Shown here: in pieces, positions 45,623 through 55,358 of the stretch
Layout: each line of letters opens with the position of its first letter
Position numbering within the stretch: the first letter of the stretch is position 1
Position numbers and translations under genes: made by a program
The notes under the pieces: generated by a model
What the model was told of the DNA's origin: nothing
Seen by the model: only the letters and a program-made list of their open reading frames with translations
Databases searched by the model: none
Assembly: GCA_019359315.1 (NCBI GenBank)
Contig: JAHHHO010000029.1
Location: forward strand, 1-64,000
Length of the DNA stretch: 64,000 nt
DNA from: Myxacorys californica WJT36-NPBG1
Lineage (GTDB): Bacteria > Cyanobacteriota > Cyanobacteriia > Leptolyngbyales > Leptolyngbyaceae
Reading direction: 5' to 3'

Positions 45623-46419
45623 ACGCTACGCTCCTTCACCTGTGCTGACAACATGACGACTTGTGGACCACTATGAGATTTTAAGGGGGACTTTAAAGAA
45701 GAAATTTCAGAGGGTTTCAAAAAACGGTACGTTCCGGGAGCAAGAAAAGTGTCACCCTGCCGCAAACTGATAGAGCCGATCGCACTTCGATGCAGGCGTC
45801 GAACGGGATGCCCTAGCTGCTCTGCAATCCGGCGAATTTGTCGGTTCCTGCCTTCTCGAAGCACAACGTGCAGCAGGGTTTGAGACTCTGAACGACGAAT
45901 CACCTTGACTGTAGCAGGCAATGTCTGCCGGGTGTCTAACATAACTCCCTCTCGCCATTGCCGCAAGACCAACTCTGAGGGAAACCCTTCTACCCAAACT
46001 TCGTAGGTTTTAGCAACGTGATGGCGAGGATGGGTCAAATAGTTCGTCAGTTCGCCATCGTTTGTTAGGAGCAAGGCTCCGGTCGATTCTACATCTAAAC
46101 GACCGACTGGATGAAGACCCTGGTGATACCGAAGTTCGGGAGGCAGCAAATCTAATACGGTGGGGCGATTTTGCGGATCAGTGCAGGTCGATACTACGCC
46201 AACCGGCTTGTTGAGCAGCAGATACAGTCGAGCCGGACGCGCCTCAACCTGTACCCGCTTGCCATCCACTTCAACGAGATCGTGAGTCGGATCGGCTTTT
46301 TGTCCAAGCTCTGCGATCGCACCATTCAGCCGGACTCGCCCCGCCACAATCATCTCTTCCGCTTGTCGGCGGGAGGCGATACCCCATTGGGAAAGAAGCT
46401 TTTGCACCCGTTCTTGCAT
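45619..46419 (-). CDS. Ribosomal large/small subunit pseudouridine synthase, RsuA/RluB type
   Basis: This protein of about 266 residues has an N-terminal S4 RNA-binding domain ([20 protein letters not shown] ... RVRLNG) and the pseudouridine synthase domain. The catalytic Asp is in [20 protein letters not shown], with [12 protein letters not shown] and the LRVGD-equivalent SLRQGD further on. RsuA, RluB, RluE and RluF types cannot be separated safely here. I chose the ATG at 46419; the open frame extends 15 codons upstream, but S4 domains start here. It is first in a coupled pair with rodZ. Confidence 0.93.
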   Translation of the reverse strand: MQERVQKLLSQWGIASRRQAEEMIVAGRVRLNGAIAELGQKADPTHDLVEVDGKRVQVEARPARLYLLLNKPVGVVSTCTDPQNRPTVLDLLPPELRYHQGLHPVGRLDVESTGALLLTNDGELTNYLTHPRHHVAKTYEVWVEGFPSELVLRQWREGVMLDTRQTLPATVKVIRRSESQTLLHVVLREGRNRQIRRIAEQLGHPVRRLHRSAIGSISLRQGDTFLAPGTYRFLKPSEISSLKSPLKSHSGPQVVMLSAQVKERSV

Positions 46420-46680
46420 ACAAACTCGATGGCGGAACCTGTGAAACTGCTGGATCTCTATCAATCACTTACATACATTCAAATTACGGAAGTAGCACCT
46501 GTATAAATACTAATATGTATAAATATTACACGATGATGGATTCCGTTAAATAGCGTAAACTGCCCGCGTAGATGCGCTAAAAGTTCACGGATTGCAGGGG
46601 GGGCGTGCTGTCTAGCGTACAGGGAGATGCTTCGGTGGAGCAACAAAAACTAGTTTGATTTCAAATTCAAATCTTCTATG

Positions 46681-47988
46681 TCAGTTTAATAACGAAGAAT
46701 AACTTAAAGGAAGAACAATTTGCAGCCAAGCCCCTCCCGTCTCAGGGTGGTTTCTAGCGTAAACAGTGCCGTGGTGGGCTTCAACGATCTGCCGAACGAT
46801 CGCCAGTCCCAACCCACTACCACTACTCGGCTGGAGCGAAGTCGCGGTAGAATCACGCGATCGATCCAGCCGCGATCGGGAGGGATCAGCCCGATAGAAG
46901 CGATCAAACACGTGAGACAACGCTTGCCTAGGAAACCCTTGTCCGTGATCGATGACATCAATTTTCAACCACACGTTCTCGCCGGTGTCGTCCTTTTGAA
47001 GATGAACGTGAATCGGCTGCTGATTCGGACTGTACTTGATGCCGTTATCAAAAAGGTTGAGAAACACACGGTGCAGTCGCGCCTCGTCGGCGGTCACGAT
47101 AGCTGACTCTAGACCTGTATGCTCTAAGTGTAGTTGTTTTTCAGTCGCTAAAGGTTCAAGGCTACTCCATGCCGCATAGATCAGTGAGGTTACATTTACT
47201 TTTTTCAGGCGAAGTTGCTGAGTTGGATTCATCTCTAGCTGACCTAGATCCAACAACTCTTGCACGAGCATGCTGAGCCGGACTGTTTCATTTAGCAGCC
47301 GATCAACCCAATCGCGTAGGGGTAGCTCTAGCCGAGATTGCAGCGTTTCTGCCACTAAACGAATGGAGGTCAGCGGCGTTTTCAGTTCGTGAGCGACATC
47401 TGATGCCCAGCGATCGCGCTGTTGAGTCAACGTAAAGGCTTCTTGTCGGTTTTCTAAAAACACACCAACCGCCCCATCAGACAGAGGAATTGCTGATCCT
47501 CGAATCGGGGTTGTTCGAGGATCAGTCACATTTTCGGTATCGACGGCTGCTGGGTAGAATAGCCACTCGCGCTGCCGGGGTTGCTGGGAATTCCGAGTTT
47601 TTTCGATCAGCGAATCGAGTTCGTACGATCGCACCAATTCCAGCAGCAGTCGTGGAGAATGTTGAACTCCAAACTGAATGCCCAGCAGCTGACACGCTTG
47701 AGGATTGCACCAAATCAGTTGATTTTCTTCATCGACTTGAATGTAGCCAATCGGTGCCGCGTTGACAATTTGTTTCCACGTTTCGATCACGTGCTCTAGA
47801 TCGTGATTGATCTCCTGGTGATGCGCGATCGCAAGGGTCAGTTGTGAGGTCAGCGAAATTCCTACCCCTGCCTGATCCGTACTGAGAGCATGAGTTAGCT
47901 GCTTTAGCCGAGAACTCAACCGCATTCGATAGATCAGCAATGCAGCACCACCGATCGCCAGTCCAAGCAGAAACCACAAAAAGCTCAC
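46681..47988 (-). CDS. sphS: Phosphate-sensing histidine kinase, SphS-like
   Basis: A 435-residue kinase: an N-terminal hydrophobic segment (WFLLGLAIGGAALLIY) anchoring it to the membrane without a large periplasmic domain, a PAS-like region (70-185, IVNAAPIGYIQVDEENQLIW), HisKA with His200 in SDVAHELKTPLTSIRL, and HATPase (NLFDNGIKYSP, DHGQGFP, SGSGLGLAIV). This is the layout of SphS/PhoR-type cyanobacterial phosphate sensors. It follows its response regulator on the same strand with a 175-bp gap. The SphS name rests on architecture and on the paired regulator. Confidence 0.87.
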   Translation of the reverse strand: MSFLWFLLGLAIGGAALLIYRMRLSSRLKQLTHALSTDQAGVGISLTSQLTLAIAHHQEINHDLEHVIETWKQIVNAAPIGYIQVDEENQLIWCNPQACQLLGIQFGVQHSPRLLLELVRSYELDSLIEKTRNSQQPRQREWLFYPAAVDTENVTDPRTTPIRGSAIPLSDGAVGVFLENRQEAFTLTQQRDRWASDVAHELKTPLTSIRLVAETLQSRLELPLRDWVDRLLNETVRLSMLVQELLDLGQLEMNPTQQLRLKKVNVTSLIYAAWSSLEPLATEKQLHLEHTGLESAIVTADEARLHRVFLNLFDNGIKYSPNQQPIHVHLQKDDTGENVWLKIDVIDHGQGFPRQALSHVFDRFYRADPSRSRLDRSRDSTATSLQPSSGSGLGLAIVRQIVEAHHGTVYARNHPETGGAWLQIVLPLSYSSLLN

Positions 47989-48163
47989 AACATGATTCTA
48001 GAGAAAAAGGGGCGCGTCGCCAGTGCATCCAAACTAGCTTGCACTAGCCATAGTAGTGATTACAGCCACCATTTACAACCCTAGCGGATTATTCTGACCC
48101 TGGGGAGCGGCAGAGTATAAAGCGCTAGAAAACTGTAAATCATCTGAATCAGTGACCAAGAAC

Positions 48164-48931
48164 TTAGCCAAATCGGTAGCCGAACCCCCGGACCGTGACT
48201 AAATATTCAGGATTACTCGGATCGCGCTCTAGTTTTTCTCGTAGCCAACGGATATGAACGTCAACGGTTTTACTTTCTCCAATAAAGTCAGGTCCCCAAA
48301 TTCGTTCTAGAAGCTGATCTCGTGACCAAACCCGTTTGGGATGCGTCATGAACAGTTCCAGCAGCTTAAATTCTTTTGGAGAGAAGCTGACGAGATCGCC
48401 CCGGACAGTGACACGGCATTCTTCAGGATAGAGCGTGATGCCTTGATACTGTAGAGTCAAGGACTTGGGTGCAGTCTGAAACTGCTGATGCCGACGCAGC
48501 AAGGCCCGACAGCGAGCAACGAGTTCTCGCATTCCAAAGGGCTTCGTGAGATAGTCATCTGCCCCGACTTCTAAGCCTACAACGCGATCGGTTTCGCTAC
48601 CTTTGGCACTCAGAATCAAAATCGGAATGCTATTTCCTTCGCGCCGCATCAGGCGACAGAGATCCAAGCCATTTACATACGGCAACATCAAGTCGAGAAT
48701 GATGAGATCAATGACAACTCTGGGAGCAGCGCTAGACGGCTTTCCTAGCGAGGCTTGCAGCAAATCTAATGCTTGGCGACCATTGGATGCAGCGGTTACA
48801 TCGTACCCTTCTTCTGTCAGCGCGAGGGCAATGGTTTCTCGAATCAAATCTTCGTCTTCGACCACTAAAATGTGTCCAAGGGTGGACTTAAACTGAGCGG
48901 TCGTCGCTTCTGCAATCAAGGTGGGTGGCAT
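48164..48931 (-). CDS. sphR: Response regulator SphR-like
   Basis: A 255-residue OmpR-family regulator. Receiver at about 20-145, phospho-acceptor Asp80 in LIILDLMLPY and KPFG lysine; winged helix at about 160-255 (SPKEFKLLELFMTHPKRVW, VDVHIRWLREKLE, TVRGFGYRFG). It lies directly upstream of the SphS-like kinase gene. It is a close paralogue of the orphan regulator beside the pst genes (15296-16045), so the genome carries at least two SphR-like proteins. Start ATG at 48931. I see no PHO box in the 129 bp upstream. Confidence 0.88.
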   Translation of the reverse strand: MPPTLIAEATTAQFKSTLGHILVVEDEDLIRETIALALTEEGYDVTAASNGRQALDLLQASLGKPSSAAPRVVIDLIILDLMLPYVNGLDLCRLMRREGNSIPILILSAKGSETDRVVGLEVGADDYLTKPFGMRELVARCRALLRRHQQFQTAPKSLTLQYQGITLYPEECRVTVRGDLVSFSPKEFKLLELFMTHPKRVWSRDQLLERIWGPDFIGESKTVDVHIRWLREKLERDPSNPEYLVTVRGFGYRFG

Positions 48932-49060
48932 AACTAACGCTTCAAGACAACTGTGCAGATACCGAAATAGCTGTGTCGGGCCGATTCTACCATTGTTTAG
49001 AATTTGAGTGCGAATCGATACATTCTCTTTTAATACAGTGCTATTTAGATGAGGATTGGG

Positions 49061-50017
49061 TTAGAAAATTAGCAGCCACAGTGGAATAGTCAGCAACATG
49101 CTAACCGTACTGAGGGCAATACAACTCGCTGCAAGGTCACGATCGAGATTGTATTCTTCTGCCAAGATTAAGCTTGCAAAAGCACTGGGCGTCCCTGCCA
49201 TTAAGATTAACGAAAGTCTAGTATCTCCTGACAGTCCTAGGAGCGTTGTGCCAATGCCGACCAAGGCAGGTAGAACCAACACTTTGAGAAAGACAGGAAT
49301 GGCAGCAACTTTTAAGCTATTCAACCCTTGGAGTTGACCCAGACGCATTCCCATCAAAACAAATGAAGTGGGAATTACAAACAGCAACGCCGAGTCTGCG
49401 ATCGCGCTCCCCCACGGCGCGAACTCGACCGATTGCGTCAAATAACCCGCTGCAAATGCCCATAGCGTCGGCACCGTCACCATGTCCCGTAGCAGCATCC
49501 ACCAATGATTTGGCTGCTCAGATCTCCCATAGTAACTAGCCAGCAAAACTCCAACACCATAGGTTCCCACCAGGTTTTGCGTGACGCTAAACAGCACCGC
49601 CCAACTCATATCTCCTGCTTGTAGCAAAGTTGGAATAATGCCTAGCCCTATAAACCCAGTATTACCCAGCATAGAGGCAATCACAAAGGTTCCTTGGTGA
49701 GGGCTATCTAGGGGCGGGATGGGAGGCATCCACACGTTTGATCTGCTCTGTTTTAGAGCAATCAAGCCTCGTAGAGTAAGCCAGGCTAAAACAATGCCCA
49801 CGCCGAGGGTTGCGATCGTCACCACCGGAGCCAAACTGAGGGTTGGATCAAAATGCGTATGCCGCGCCAACCCAAAAAGCTGCCAGGGCACACCGACCCA
49901 ATAGAGACTCCGACCCAGCAAGCGAGGAAACGTTTGAGGCAAAAACCGAAGCGCGATCGCTCCCAATCCTGTCCACAGGATCAAAGGAGTATAAGCATGC
50001 AAAAGAACTTCAATCAT
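49061..50017 (-). CDS. AEC-family transporter
   Basis: A 318-residue integral membrane protein of the auxin efflux carrier family with about ten hydrophobic segments. Typical features are two repeated five-helix halves and the broken helices around FVIASMLGNTGFIGLGI and ILMAGTPSAFASLILAEEYN. Bacterial members export or import organic acids or other small anions; substrate is unknown. I chose the ATG at 50017 over a TTG nine codons upstream. It lies between ftn2 and sphR on the same strand but with separate spacers. Confidence 0.9.
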   Translation of the reverse strand: MIEVLLHAYTPLILWTGLGAIALRFLPQTFPRLLGRSLYWVGVPWQLFGLARHTHFDPTLSLAPVVTIATLGVGIVLAWLTLRGLIALKQSRSNVWMPPIPPLDSPHQGTFVIASMLGNTGFIGLGIIPTLLQAGDMSWAVLFSVTQNLVGTYGVGVLLASYYGRSEQPNHWWMLLRDMVTVPTLWAFAAGYLTQSVEFAPWGSAIADSALLFVIPTSFVLMGMRLGQLQGLNSLKVAAIPVFLKVLVLPALVGIGTTLLGLSGDTRLSLILMAGTPSAFASLILAEEYNLDRDLAASCIALSTVSMLLTIPLWLLIF

Positions 50018-50119
50018 GCCCACTGCACCGGGCGACACTGTCAAATAATCTTAGCGAAATCAAGCCCTCCTGTCTCAAAGCATTGTGCAGATGGGGAGCG
50101 CAGCACGTTCTCTCAATCG

Positions 50120-52315
50120 CTATTCCCAGTCTTTGATCCGCCACTGATTATCTTGACGCACCATCGTGTATTGCACTTGCATGTCGCGATCGGTCTGTGT
50201 GTCAGATGGTTGCGAGCCTTGGAAGTACTTTCTGATTTCGGTGACCGTTGCGCTCACGATCGCTTGGTTCGGATCGGTTTGGCTCACATCTACGCTATCG
50301 ATTTTGAGCGAGTGTTCATACTGAATGGCTAAGTTATCTCGTTTCGCCTCTTCCGAGTTACGCTGCCACTCGGTTAGCTTCGGCTCAGCTAAAATTTGAG
50401 CTAGCTTTTCAGGGGAGTGCGTTTGTCCCATTGCCGCTTGCTTAGCGCTATACCAAGCATCAAGAACAGCTTGCGCGGTTGCTTGGTTCATCTCCCCCGA
50501 AATTGAGGCCGCTTCAGATGCCTCCGGCAAGGGAACAACTGGCTGATCGAGTTGTACTAACAGTGGCTCACTTGCAGGACTCGTGCTACTCCCGATTAGC
50601 GATCGGACAGATTTAATCAAAATAAATCCCAGCAAGCCTGCCGCCGCCACTCCTAGCAGCAAAATTGGCAGACGGTTCCTTCCCGTCGAGCCCTCGCCTC
50701 GACGGGAAGGAACCGCGTCTGCTTGAACGCCACTACGATTGGCTTTACCAGACTCCGAAGCATCTCCTCCCGGCGATCGTCGAACCGAGGGATTGCGCCC
50801 GACTGGAGATTTTACTTCTTGCAAACTGCCTTCTGACGACCGATTGGCAAAGCGCTCAGCAGGCGACAAGGTAACTACAGTAGACCCTGCAGCCGAGGTT
50901 AGGGTTGCCGTTGCCGCCCGAGAACCGAATTGCTCAACCGACACGGCCCCAGTTGAGCGGCCATTACGAGTCGCAATTTTAGAGTCCTGAGTGGCTTCCT
51001 CCTGGCGACGGTTCCAACTCTGAGTGAGCGACCAGTCGTGTCGGCTTTCTGCTTCAGTGGGCAGTTCTTCAAGATAGGCTTGCACCTGCTCGTCTGAAAA
51101 GTAGCTTTTCAGCAAGGCTTGCTGCTTGGCGAGGTCACGAAAGTGCGGAAAAACTTCATCTTGCAGCCACCGTTCTGCATACAAACACAGTCCGGGCAGC
51201 AGGTCAGGAGAGCCTTGAGAATTTTCACGAATAAACGCAATTTGCTCGTATTCTTGACTGAGTTCTAAAACTCGACTCGCTTCTTCAGTTTGTCCTAATA
51301 GCAAGGCGCAAACCGCTTGCTCTAAGTGGACATCTTGACGGCTTCCTAATCGCGCTAGCATTGCCTTCGCTCGGCGGATCAGGGCGGGCTGCTGCTGGGC
51401 AAATCCGCGACCAAGGAGGGCATAGACTGCCAGATAAGTTGCTACAGCAGAGGGGCGACGGGATTCTTCTTCAAACAGAGTCTGCTGTTCTTCCGCCGTC
51501 AAGTAGCCTCGTAGCTGTTGAATAAACCGCAGAAAATCATCAATGCTTAAACCGGACTGGTCGTTTCCGGCGCCGTCGATGCCGCCCCGTTCGTGTAGCA
51601 TGTCCTTCAGCAGCCGGATGCCTTGCTGCCGATCGTTGTTGTGTTCAATCGGCAGGGCTAACAGTTCCAAAATGCGATAGGGGCGCAGCTTATATAAATC
51701 CGAGCCAATCTCATGACGAACGCTGGCAAATAACCCTTCCCGTAAGAGTAACTCTTGCCCTGTTTCTAGCGCTTCTGCGGCATTTTCGTACTGCCCTTGA
51801 TGCCATTGTTCGCGGCCCAATTCTAGGCAGGACAACGCAACTGTTAGCACAATATCGGGTAGCACTAGTTTTGGATCGCCAAAGCGCCCATCGCGCAGAT
51901 TGGTTGTGCCACTACTGAGATAAGGACGCCCCAATCGCAGAACCAATTCGTACTCGCCGAGTTCTTGCAGCACAAGGAGCGCCCCGATTAACTGGCGATC
52001 GTCAATTTCGATCGTCGGAGTATTAACGTCTAAGGCATCGTCCGCCAGCCCTTCCGGTGGGTTGGACTCAAGCTCATAAGTTGACGCGAGAAAACTCTCA
52101 TCATAGTCCTGTCGCTGCTCAGGATTAGACAAAACAGCATATGCCTGATCTAGCAGACTTTTGCGAGTAGCAATTGCCGCTTCAGAGTACTCTCGTCGCG
52201 GAAGTTGGAGAGTGCGATCGCGATGAGCCTGCCGCAACTGCTCAGACGTTGCCTGATTTGGCAGACCCAGAATCCGATAATAATCGAGCGGTATACGCAC
52301 GGTTAACTTCCCCAA
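50120..52315 (-). CDS. ftn2: Cell division protein Ftn2/ZipN (ARC6 homologue)
   Basis: A 731-residue protein: J-like domain at the N-terminus (LDYYRILGLPNQATSEQLRQ, RREYSEAAIATRKSLLDQAY), a long helical TPR-like region (about 95-430), a variable Ser/Arg/Gly-rich linker, one transmembrane helix near 550-572 (LPILLLGVAAAGLLGFILIK) and a C-terminal IMS domain (about 615-731). This is the architecture of cyanobacterial Ftn2/ZipN and plastid ARC6, which tether and stabilise the FtsZ ring. The linker before the membrane helix contains a long DNA inverted repeat (50668-50722). Confidence 0.94.
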   Translation of the reverse strand: MGKLTVRIPLDYYRILGLPNQATSEQLRQAHRDRTLQLPRREYSEAAIATRKSLLDQAYAVLSNPEQRQDYDESFLASTYELESNPPEGLADDALDVNTPTIEIDDRQLIGALLVLQELGEYELVLRLGRPYLSSGTTNLRDGRFGDPKLVLPDIVLTVALSCLELGREQWHQGQYENAAEALETGQELLLREGLFASVRHEIGSDLYKLRPYRILELLALPIEHNNDRQQGIRLLKDMLHERGGIDGAGNDQSGLSIDDFLRFIQQLRGYLTAEEQQTLFEEESRRPSAVATYLAVYALLGRGFAQQQPALIRRAKAMLARLGSRQDVHLEQAVCALLLGQTEEASRVLELSQEYEQIAFIRENSQGSPDLLPGLCLYAERWLQDEVFPHFRDLAKQQALLKSYFSDEQVQAYLEELPTEAESRHDWSLTQSWNRRQEEATQDSKIATRNGRSTGAVSVEQFGSRAATATLTSAAGSTVVTLSPAERFANRSSEGSLQEVKSPVGRNPSVRRSPGGDASESGKANRSGVQADAVPSRRGEGSTGRNRLPILLLGVAAAGLLGFILIKSVRSLIGSSTSPASEPLLVQLDQPVVPLPEASEAASISGEMNQATAQAVLDAWYSAKQAAMGQTHSPEKLAQILAEPKLTEWQRNSEEAKRDNLAIQYEHSLKIDSVDVSQTDPNQAIVSATVTEIRKYFQGSQPSDTQTDRDMQVQYTMVRQDNQWRIKDWE
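50668..50722. repeat. Long inverted repeat inside ftn2
   Basis: The left arm (50668-50690, ending GTTCCTTCCCGTCGAG) pairs with the right arm (50698-50722, beginning CTCGACGGGAAGGAAC) over 23 bp with only a 2-base bulge, around a 7-base loop. It encodes the linker just before the membrane helix of Ftn2. Confidence 0.93.
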
Positions 52316-52480
52316 CAGTCAAAAGTGATTAGCGGACGTGACGAGCGAATGAGAGCCATCATACCCCGTCTCAGCAGAAACGGTATTTTACCCTAAATAA
52401 AGCGTAGTCATCTGTTCATCAGTCTTAAGGATAGATAGAATGTTCAGGCAATATCAGATGATAGCGGTCTCACTCTAAAG

Positions 52481-52684
52481 TTGTCTAACATGCAGAGTGT
52501 TCGAGGAACGAGTGTTCTAGAAACCAAAATTGTTCTAAAAACCAATATTAATAGAGAGCAGATCTTAACCTTAATAGAAGATGAAGCTTTAGGCATTTGT
52601 CTGCGGTTACCGCTATCATCCTCCGCCGACTGTTTGATCTTTGACCCACCAGAAAGGTATTTTAGATTAAATTATGAGTGCTGA
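52481..52684 (+). CDS. Small hypothetical ORF upstream of pdhA
   Basis: A 67-codon frame with TTG at 52481 or ATG at 52490. The predicted peptide (SVRGTSVLETKIVL ... IFDPPERYFRLNYE) resembles nothing I know. It contains two similar DNA stretches (GTTCTAGAAACCAAAATTG and GTTCTAAAAACCAATATT). It lies in the 436-bp gap between ftn2 and pdhA and may be spurious; I see nothing else in that gap. Confidence 0.25.
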   Translation: MSNMQSVRGTSVLETKIVLKTNINREQILTLIEDEALGICLRLPLSSSADCLIFDPPERYFRLNYEC

Positions 52685-52751
52685 CGCTTTTTGTCGTTAG
52701 CCCTGTTACATTCTGTCCCTAATTGGGTATTGCAGCGAGGTTGTTACTTTT

Positions 52752-53783
52752 ATGGTTCAGGAAAGAGCGTTTCCCACATTTCAAACTGCCCCTGCCCAAG
52801 TGACGCGGGAAGAGGGGCTAATGCTCTACGAGGACATGGTACTGGGGCGCTCTTTTGAAGACAAGTGCGCCGAAATGTACTATCGGGGCAAAATGTTCGG
52901 GTTTGTTCACCTATACAACGGTCAAGAGGCAGTCTCGTCAGGCGTCATTAGAGCGATGCGTCAGGGAGACGATTACGTATGCAGTACTTACCGAGATCAC
53001 GTCCATGCGCTTAGCTGCGGCGTGCCTGCGCGAGAAGTGATGGCAGAACTGTTTGGTAAAGCGACCGGGTGTAGCAAAGGCCGGGGTGGATCGATGCACC
53101 TGTTCTCTGAGAAGCACCGCTTGCTAGGAGGATTTGCTTTTATTGCAGAAGGCATTCCAGTCGCGACTGGAGCCGCATTTCAAACGAAGTATCGCCGGGA
53201 AGCGATGGGTGATACGAGTGCAGATCAGGTCACGGCGGCTTTCTTTGGCGACGGCACCACCAACAACGGTCAGTTCTTTGAGTGTCTTAACATGGCGGCC
53301 CTCTGGAAGTTGCCTATTCTATTTGTGGTCGAAAATAACAAGTGGGCGATTGGGATGGCGCACGATCGCGCGACCTCGCAACCCGAAATCTACAAGAAAG
53401 CCAGCGTATTTGGGATGCCGGGATACGAAGTCGATGGGATGGATGTTTTGGCAGTGCGCGGTATTGCTGAAGAAGCCGTAGCGCGTGCCCGTGCGGGTGA
53501 AGGTCCAACGCTGATCGAGTGTTTGACCTATCGCTTCCGGGGCCACTCGTTAGCTGACCCAGATGAACTGCGATCAAAGGCTGAGAAAGAGGCATGGTTG
53601 GCTCGCGATCCAATCAAAAAGTTTTCTGCCTACCTGATTGAGCAAAACTTGGCGGATCAGCAGGAACTCAAAGATATCGATAAAAAGATTCAAACTGTGG
53701 TGGAAGATGCGGTTCAATTCGCGATCGACAGTCCTGAGCCTGATCCGAGTGAGCTTTACAAGTACATCTTTGCGGAAGATTAA
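52752..53783 (+). CDS. pdhA: Pyruvate dehydrogenase E1 component, alpha subunit
   Basis: A 343-residue thiamine diphosphate-dependent subunit of the pyruvate dehydrogenase complex, which decarboxylates pyruvate and passes acetyl groups to E2. Present are the N-terminal [20 protein letters not shown], the TPP motif [19 protein letters not shown] ending in ENN, and the phosphorylation-loop-like [16 protein letters not shown]. Length is normal for the plastid/cyanobacterial type. It is monocistronic; pdhB is not adjacent. A terminator follows at 53942-53970. Confidence 0.97.
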   Translation: MVQERAFPTFQTAPAQVTREEGLMLYEDMVLGRSFEDKCAEMYYRGKMFGFVHLYNGQEAVSSGVIRAMRQGDDYVCSTYRDHVHALSCGVPAREVMAELFGKATGCSKGRGGSMHLFSEKHRLLGGFAFIAEGIPVATGAAFQTKYRREAMGDTSADQVTAAFFGDGTTNNGQFFECLNMAALWKLPILFVVENNKWAIGMAHDRATSQPEIYKKASVFGMPGYEVDGMDVLAVRGIAEEAVARARAGEGPTLIECLTYRFRGHSLADPDELRSKAEKEAWLARDPIKKFSAYLIEQNLADQQELKDIDKKIQTVVEDAVQFAIDSPEPDPSELYKYIFAED

Positions 53784-53789
53784 AGTAGG

Positions 53790-53812
53790 TGCGATTCGCG
53801 CAAAGCGTAACT
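53790..53812. repeat. Dispersed 23-bp repeat, copy 2
   Basis: Second copy of the element at 17236-17258, seven bases after the pdhA stop; core GCGATTCGCGCARAGCGYAA. Confidence 0.7.
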
Positions 53813-53941
53813 CTGTCCTAATCGGGTTAGGTTCTTCTCCAGCGTCCTCCTTGACGCGAAGTTCTAGAAATTCTGCCTAAACTTTCCTGATCGCGACCTG
53901 AAATTTGGGAATAGTGGATTGGTAGATGCACCCTGATGAAT

Positions 53942-53970
53942 CCCCTGGCACTCGTGCTGGGGGTTTTATT
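53942..53970 (+). terminator. Rho-independent terminator after pdhA
   Basis: CCCC...GCAC pairs with GTGC...GGGG (53942-53963) around a 2-base loop with a small internal mismatch, followed by TTTTATT. It separates pdhA from the convergent topoisomerase gene, whose stop is at 53974. Confidence 0.8.
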
Positions 53971-53973
53971 GCT

Positions 53974-55065
53974 TTATGGGACTTCACCCAGTAGCGCCAC
54001 AACGATTAGCTCTTCAACTCTGAGGGCGTGACCGTCTTCCACTACGAGCGTGGAATGCTTCTCGGTCACAACATGCAGCGATTCATCCAAATAAGCTTCT
54101 AGAATAGCTGGATGCACATAATACTTCCGACAAGTTGCGGGTCGATTGCCTAAGTGAGCTGCAACGGCTTTGATCGCTTGCGTAATATTTTTTTTGGCGG
54201 CGGTCTGCGAGGTAAAACGACCCATTTCTGAGAGATGAGTCGCAGCGAGAACAGTTCCGGCCCAAGTCCGAAAATCTTTAGCGGTGAAATCGTCTCCAGC
54301 AATTTCTTTGAGATAGTCGTTCACATCCGTTGACGTGACATCTTGAACATTGCCATTTTCGTCAAGATACTGAAATAATTCTTGTCCAGGCAGATCTTGA
54401 CAGCGTTTTACAATTTTTGCGAGACGTTTGTCTTTGACTTCAATTTCATGATCGACGCCGCTTTTTCCTCGAAAGGTAAATTGGATTTTTGAGCCAGAGA
54501 TATCAGCGTGTTCGTCTTGGAGCGTTGTCAGGCCGTAAGAGTCATTGGTTTTCGCATATTCGTCGTTGCCAACTCGAATGCGCGTCAACTCCATCAATTT
54601 TAGAACTGCCGCTAATACCTTTTGCTTGGGCAATCCTGGTCGCGCTAAGTCCTTCTCTAGCTGGCGTCGAATGTTGGGCAGCGCTTCGCTAAATGCCATC
54701 ATTCGGCTGAATTTGGACTGGTCACGCACCGTACGCCACAGGGGATGATATCGGTATTGCTTGCGCCCTTTGGCATCGCGTCCGGTTGCTTGAAGATGCC
54801 CATTTTCTAGCGGACAAATCCACACTTTTTTATAGGCAGGTGGAATAGCTAAGGAGTTGATGCGATCGATCGTCTTCTGGTCTCGAATGCGATCACCGTT
54901 CACATCAAAATAGATAAACTTCTTCCCTGACTTCTGCCGTCGAATCCCTGGCATGTCGTCCGTTACATACTTCAGTCCAACTGCTTCAGCAGATTCAATG
55001 GGGCTTGCAGACGCTTCTACATCAATTGAGTCTAGGTCAATCAAACGTTCGCTCTGGAGTTGCAT
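53974..55065 (-). CDS. DNA topoisomerase IB, poxvirus-like bacterial type
   Basis: A 363-residue type IB topoisomerase that relaxes supercoils through a 3'-phosphotyrosine. The N-terminal domain is seen in GIRRQKSGKKFIYFDVNG. The catalytic domain has LELTRIRVGNDEYAKTN-like sequence at 160-176, FRGKSGVDHEI, FRTWAGTVLAA and the tyrosine motif CRKYYVHP (Tyr316). The Arg, Lys, Arg and His residues expected of the family are present. Bacterial members are sporadic and often appear transferred, but base composition here does not stand out by eye. Monocistronic. Confidence 0.93.
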   Translation of the reverse strand: MQLQSERLIDLDSIDVEASASPIESAEAVGLKYVTDDMPGIRRQKSGKKFIYFDVNGDRIRDQKTIDRINSLAIPPAYKKVWICPLENGHLQATGRDAKGRKQYRYHPLWRTVRDQSKFSRMMAFSEALPNIRRQLEKDLARPGLPKQKVLAAVLKLMELTRIRVGNDEYAKTNDSYGLTTLQDEHADISGSKIQFTFRGKSGVDHEIEVKDKRLAKIVKRCQDLPGQELFQYLDENGNVQDVTSTDVNDYLKEIAGDDFTAKDFRTWAGTVLAATHLSEMGRFTSQTAAKKNITQAIKAVAAHLGNRPATCRKYYVHPAILEAYLDESLHVVTEKHSTLVVEDGHALRVEELIVVALLGEVP

Positions 55066-55266
55066 AGTTTGCTAATTGTGAGCTTAGGCTCCTATATTCG
55101 GTAGCGTAACGGATAGCAACTGTTGCGGACTCTACAGCAAAGCAGAAGTTGATTCACAAGTGGGGTCTGCCTTTTGAGTGACTTAAACTACACTAGTCAA
55201 ATCCTACGGCGAGAAGCTAGGCATGCAGGGTGGTTATGCCTTTGAGGCAGCATCAATCTAGTCAGC

Positions 55267-55301
55267 AAAAAAATAGCGGATGAATGCTCTGCTTCACCCG
55301 C
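55267..55301 (-). terminator. Rho-independent terminator of the GT4 gene
   Basis: GCGGATGAA (55276-55284) and TTCACCCGC (55293-55301) pair with one mismatch. On the minus strand a run of seven T follows (55273-55267), 58 bases after the GT4 stop. The rest of the 293-bp spacer 55066-55358 holds nothing I recognise. Confidence 0.82.
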
Positions 55302-55358
55302 ATACTGCTGATTCCAAGCCAGTCCTAATCTTTCGATGAAAGAATGGTTAGAGTTTCA

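Noticed and set aside
48932-49060. PHO box upstream of sphR
   Set aside because: Only isolated TTAA words are found, without the triple arrangement seen near pst.
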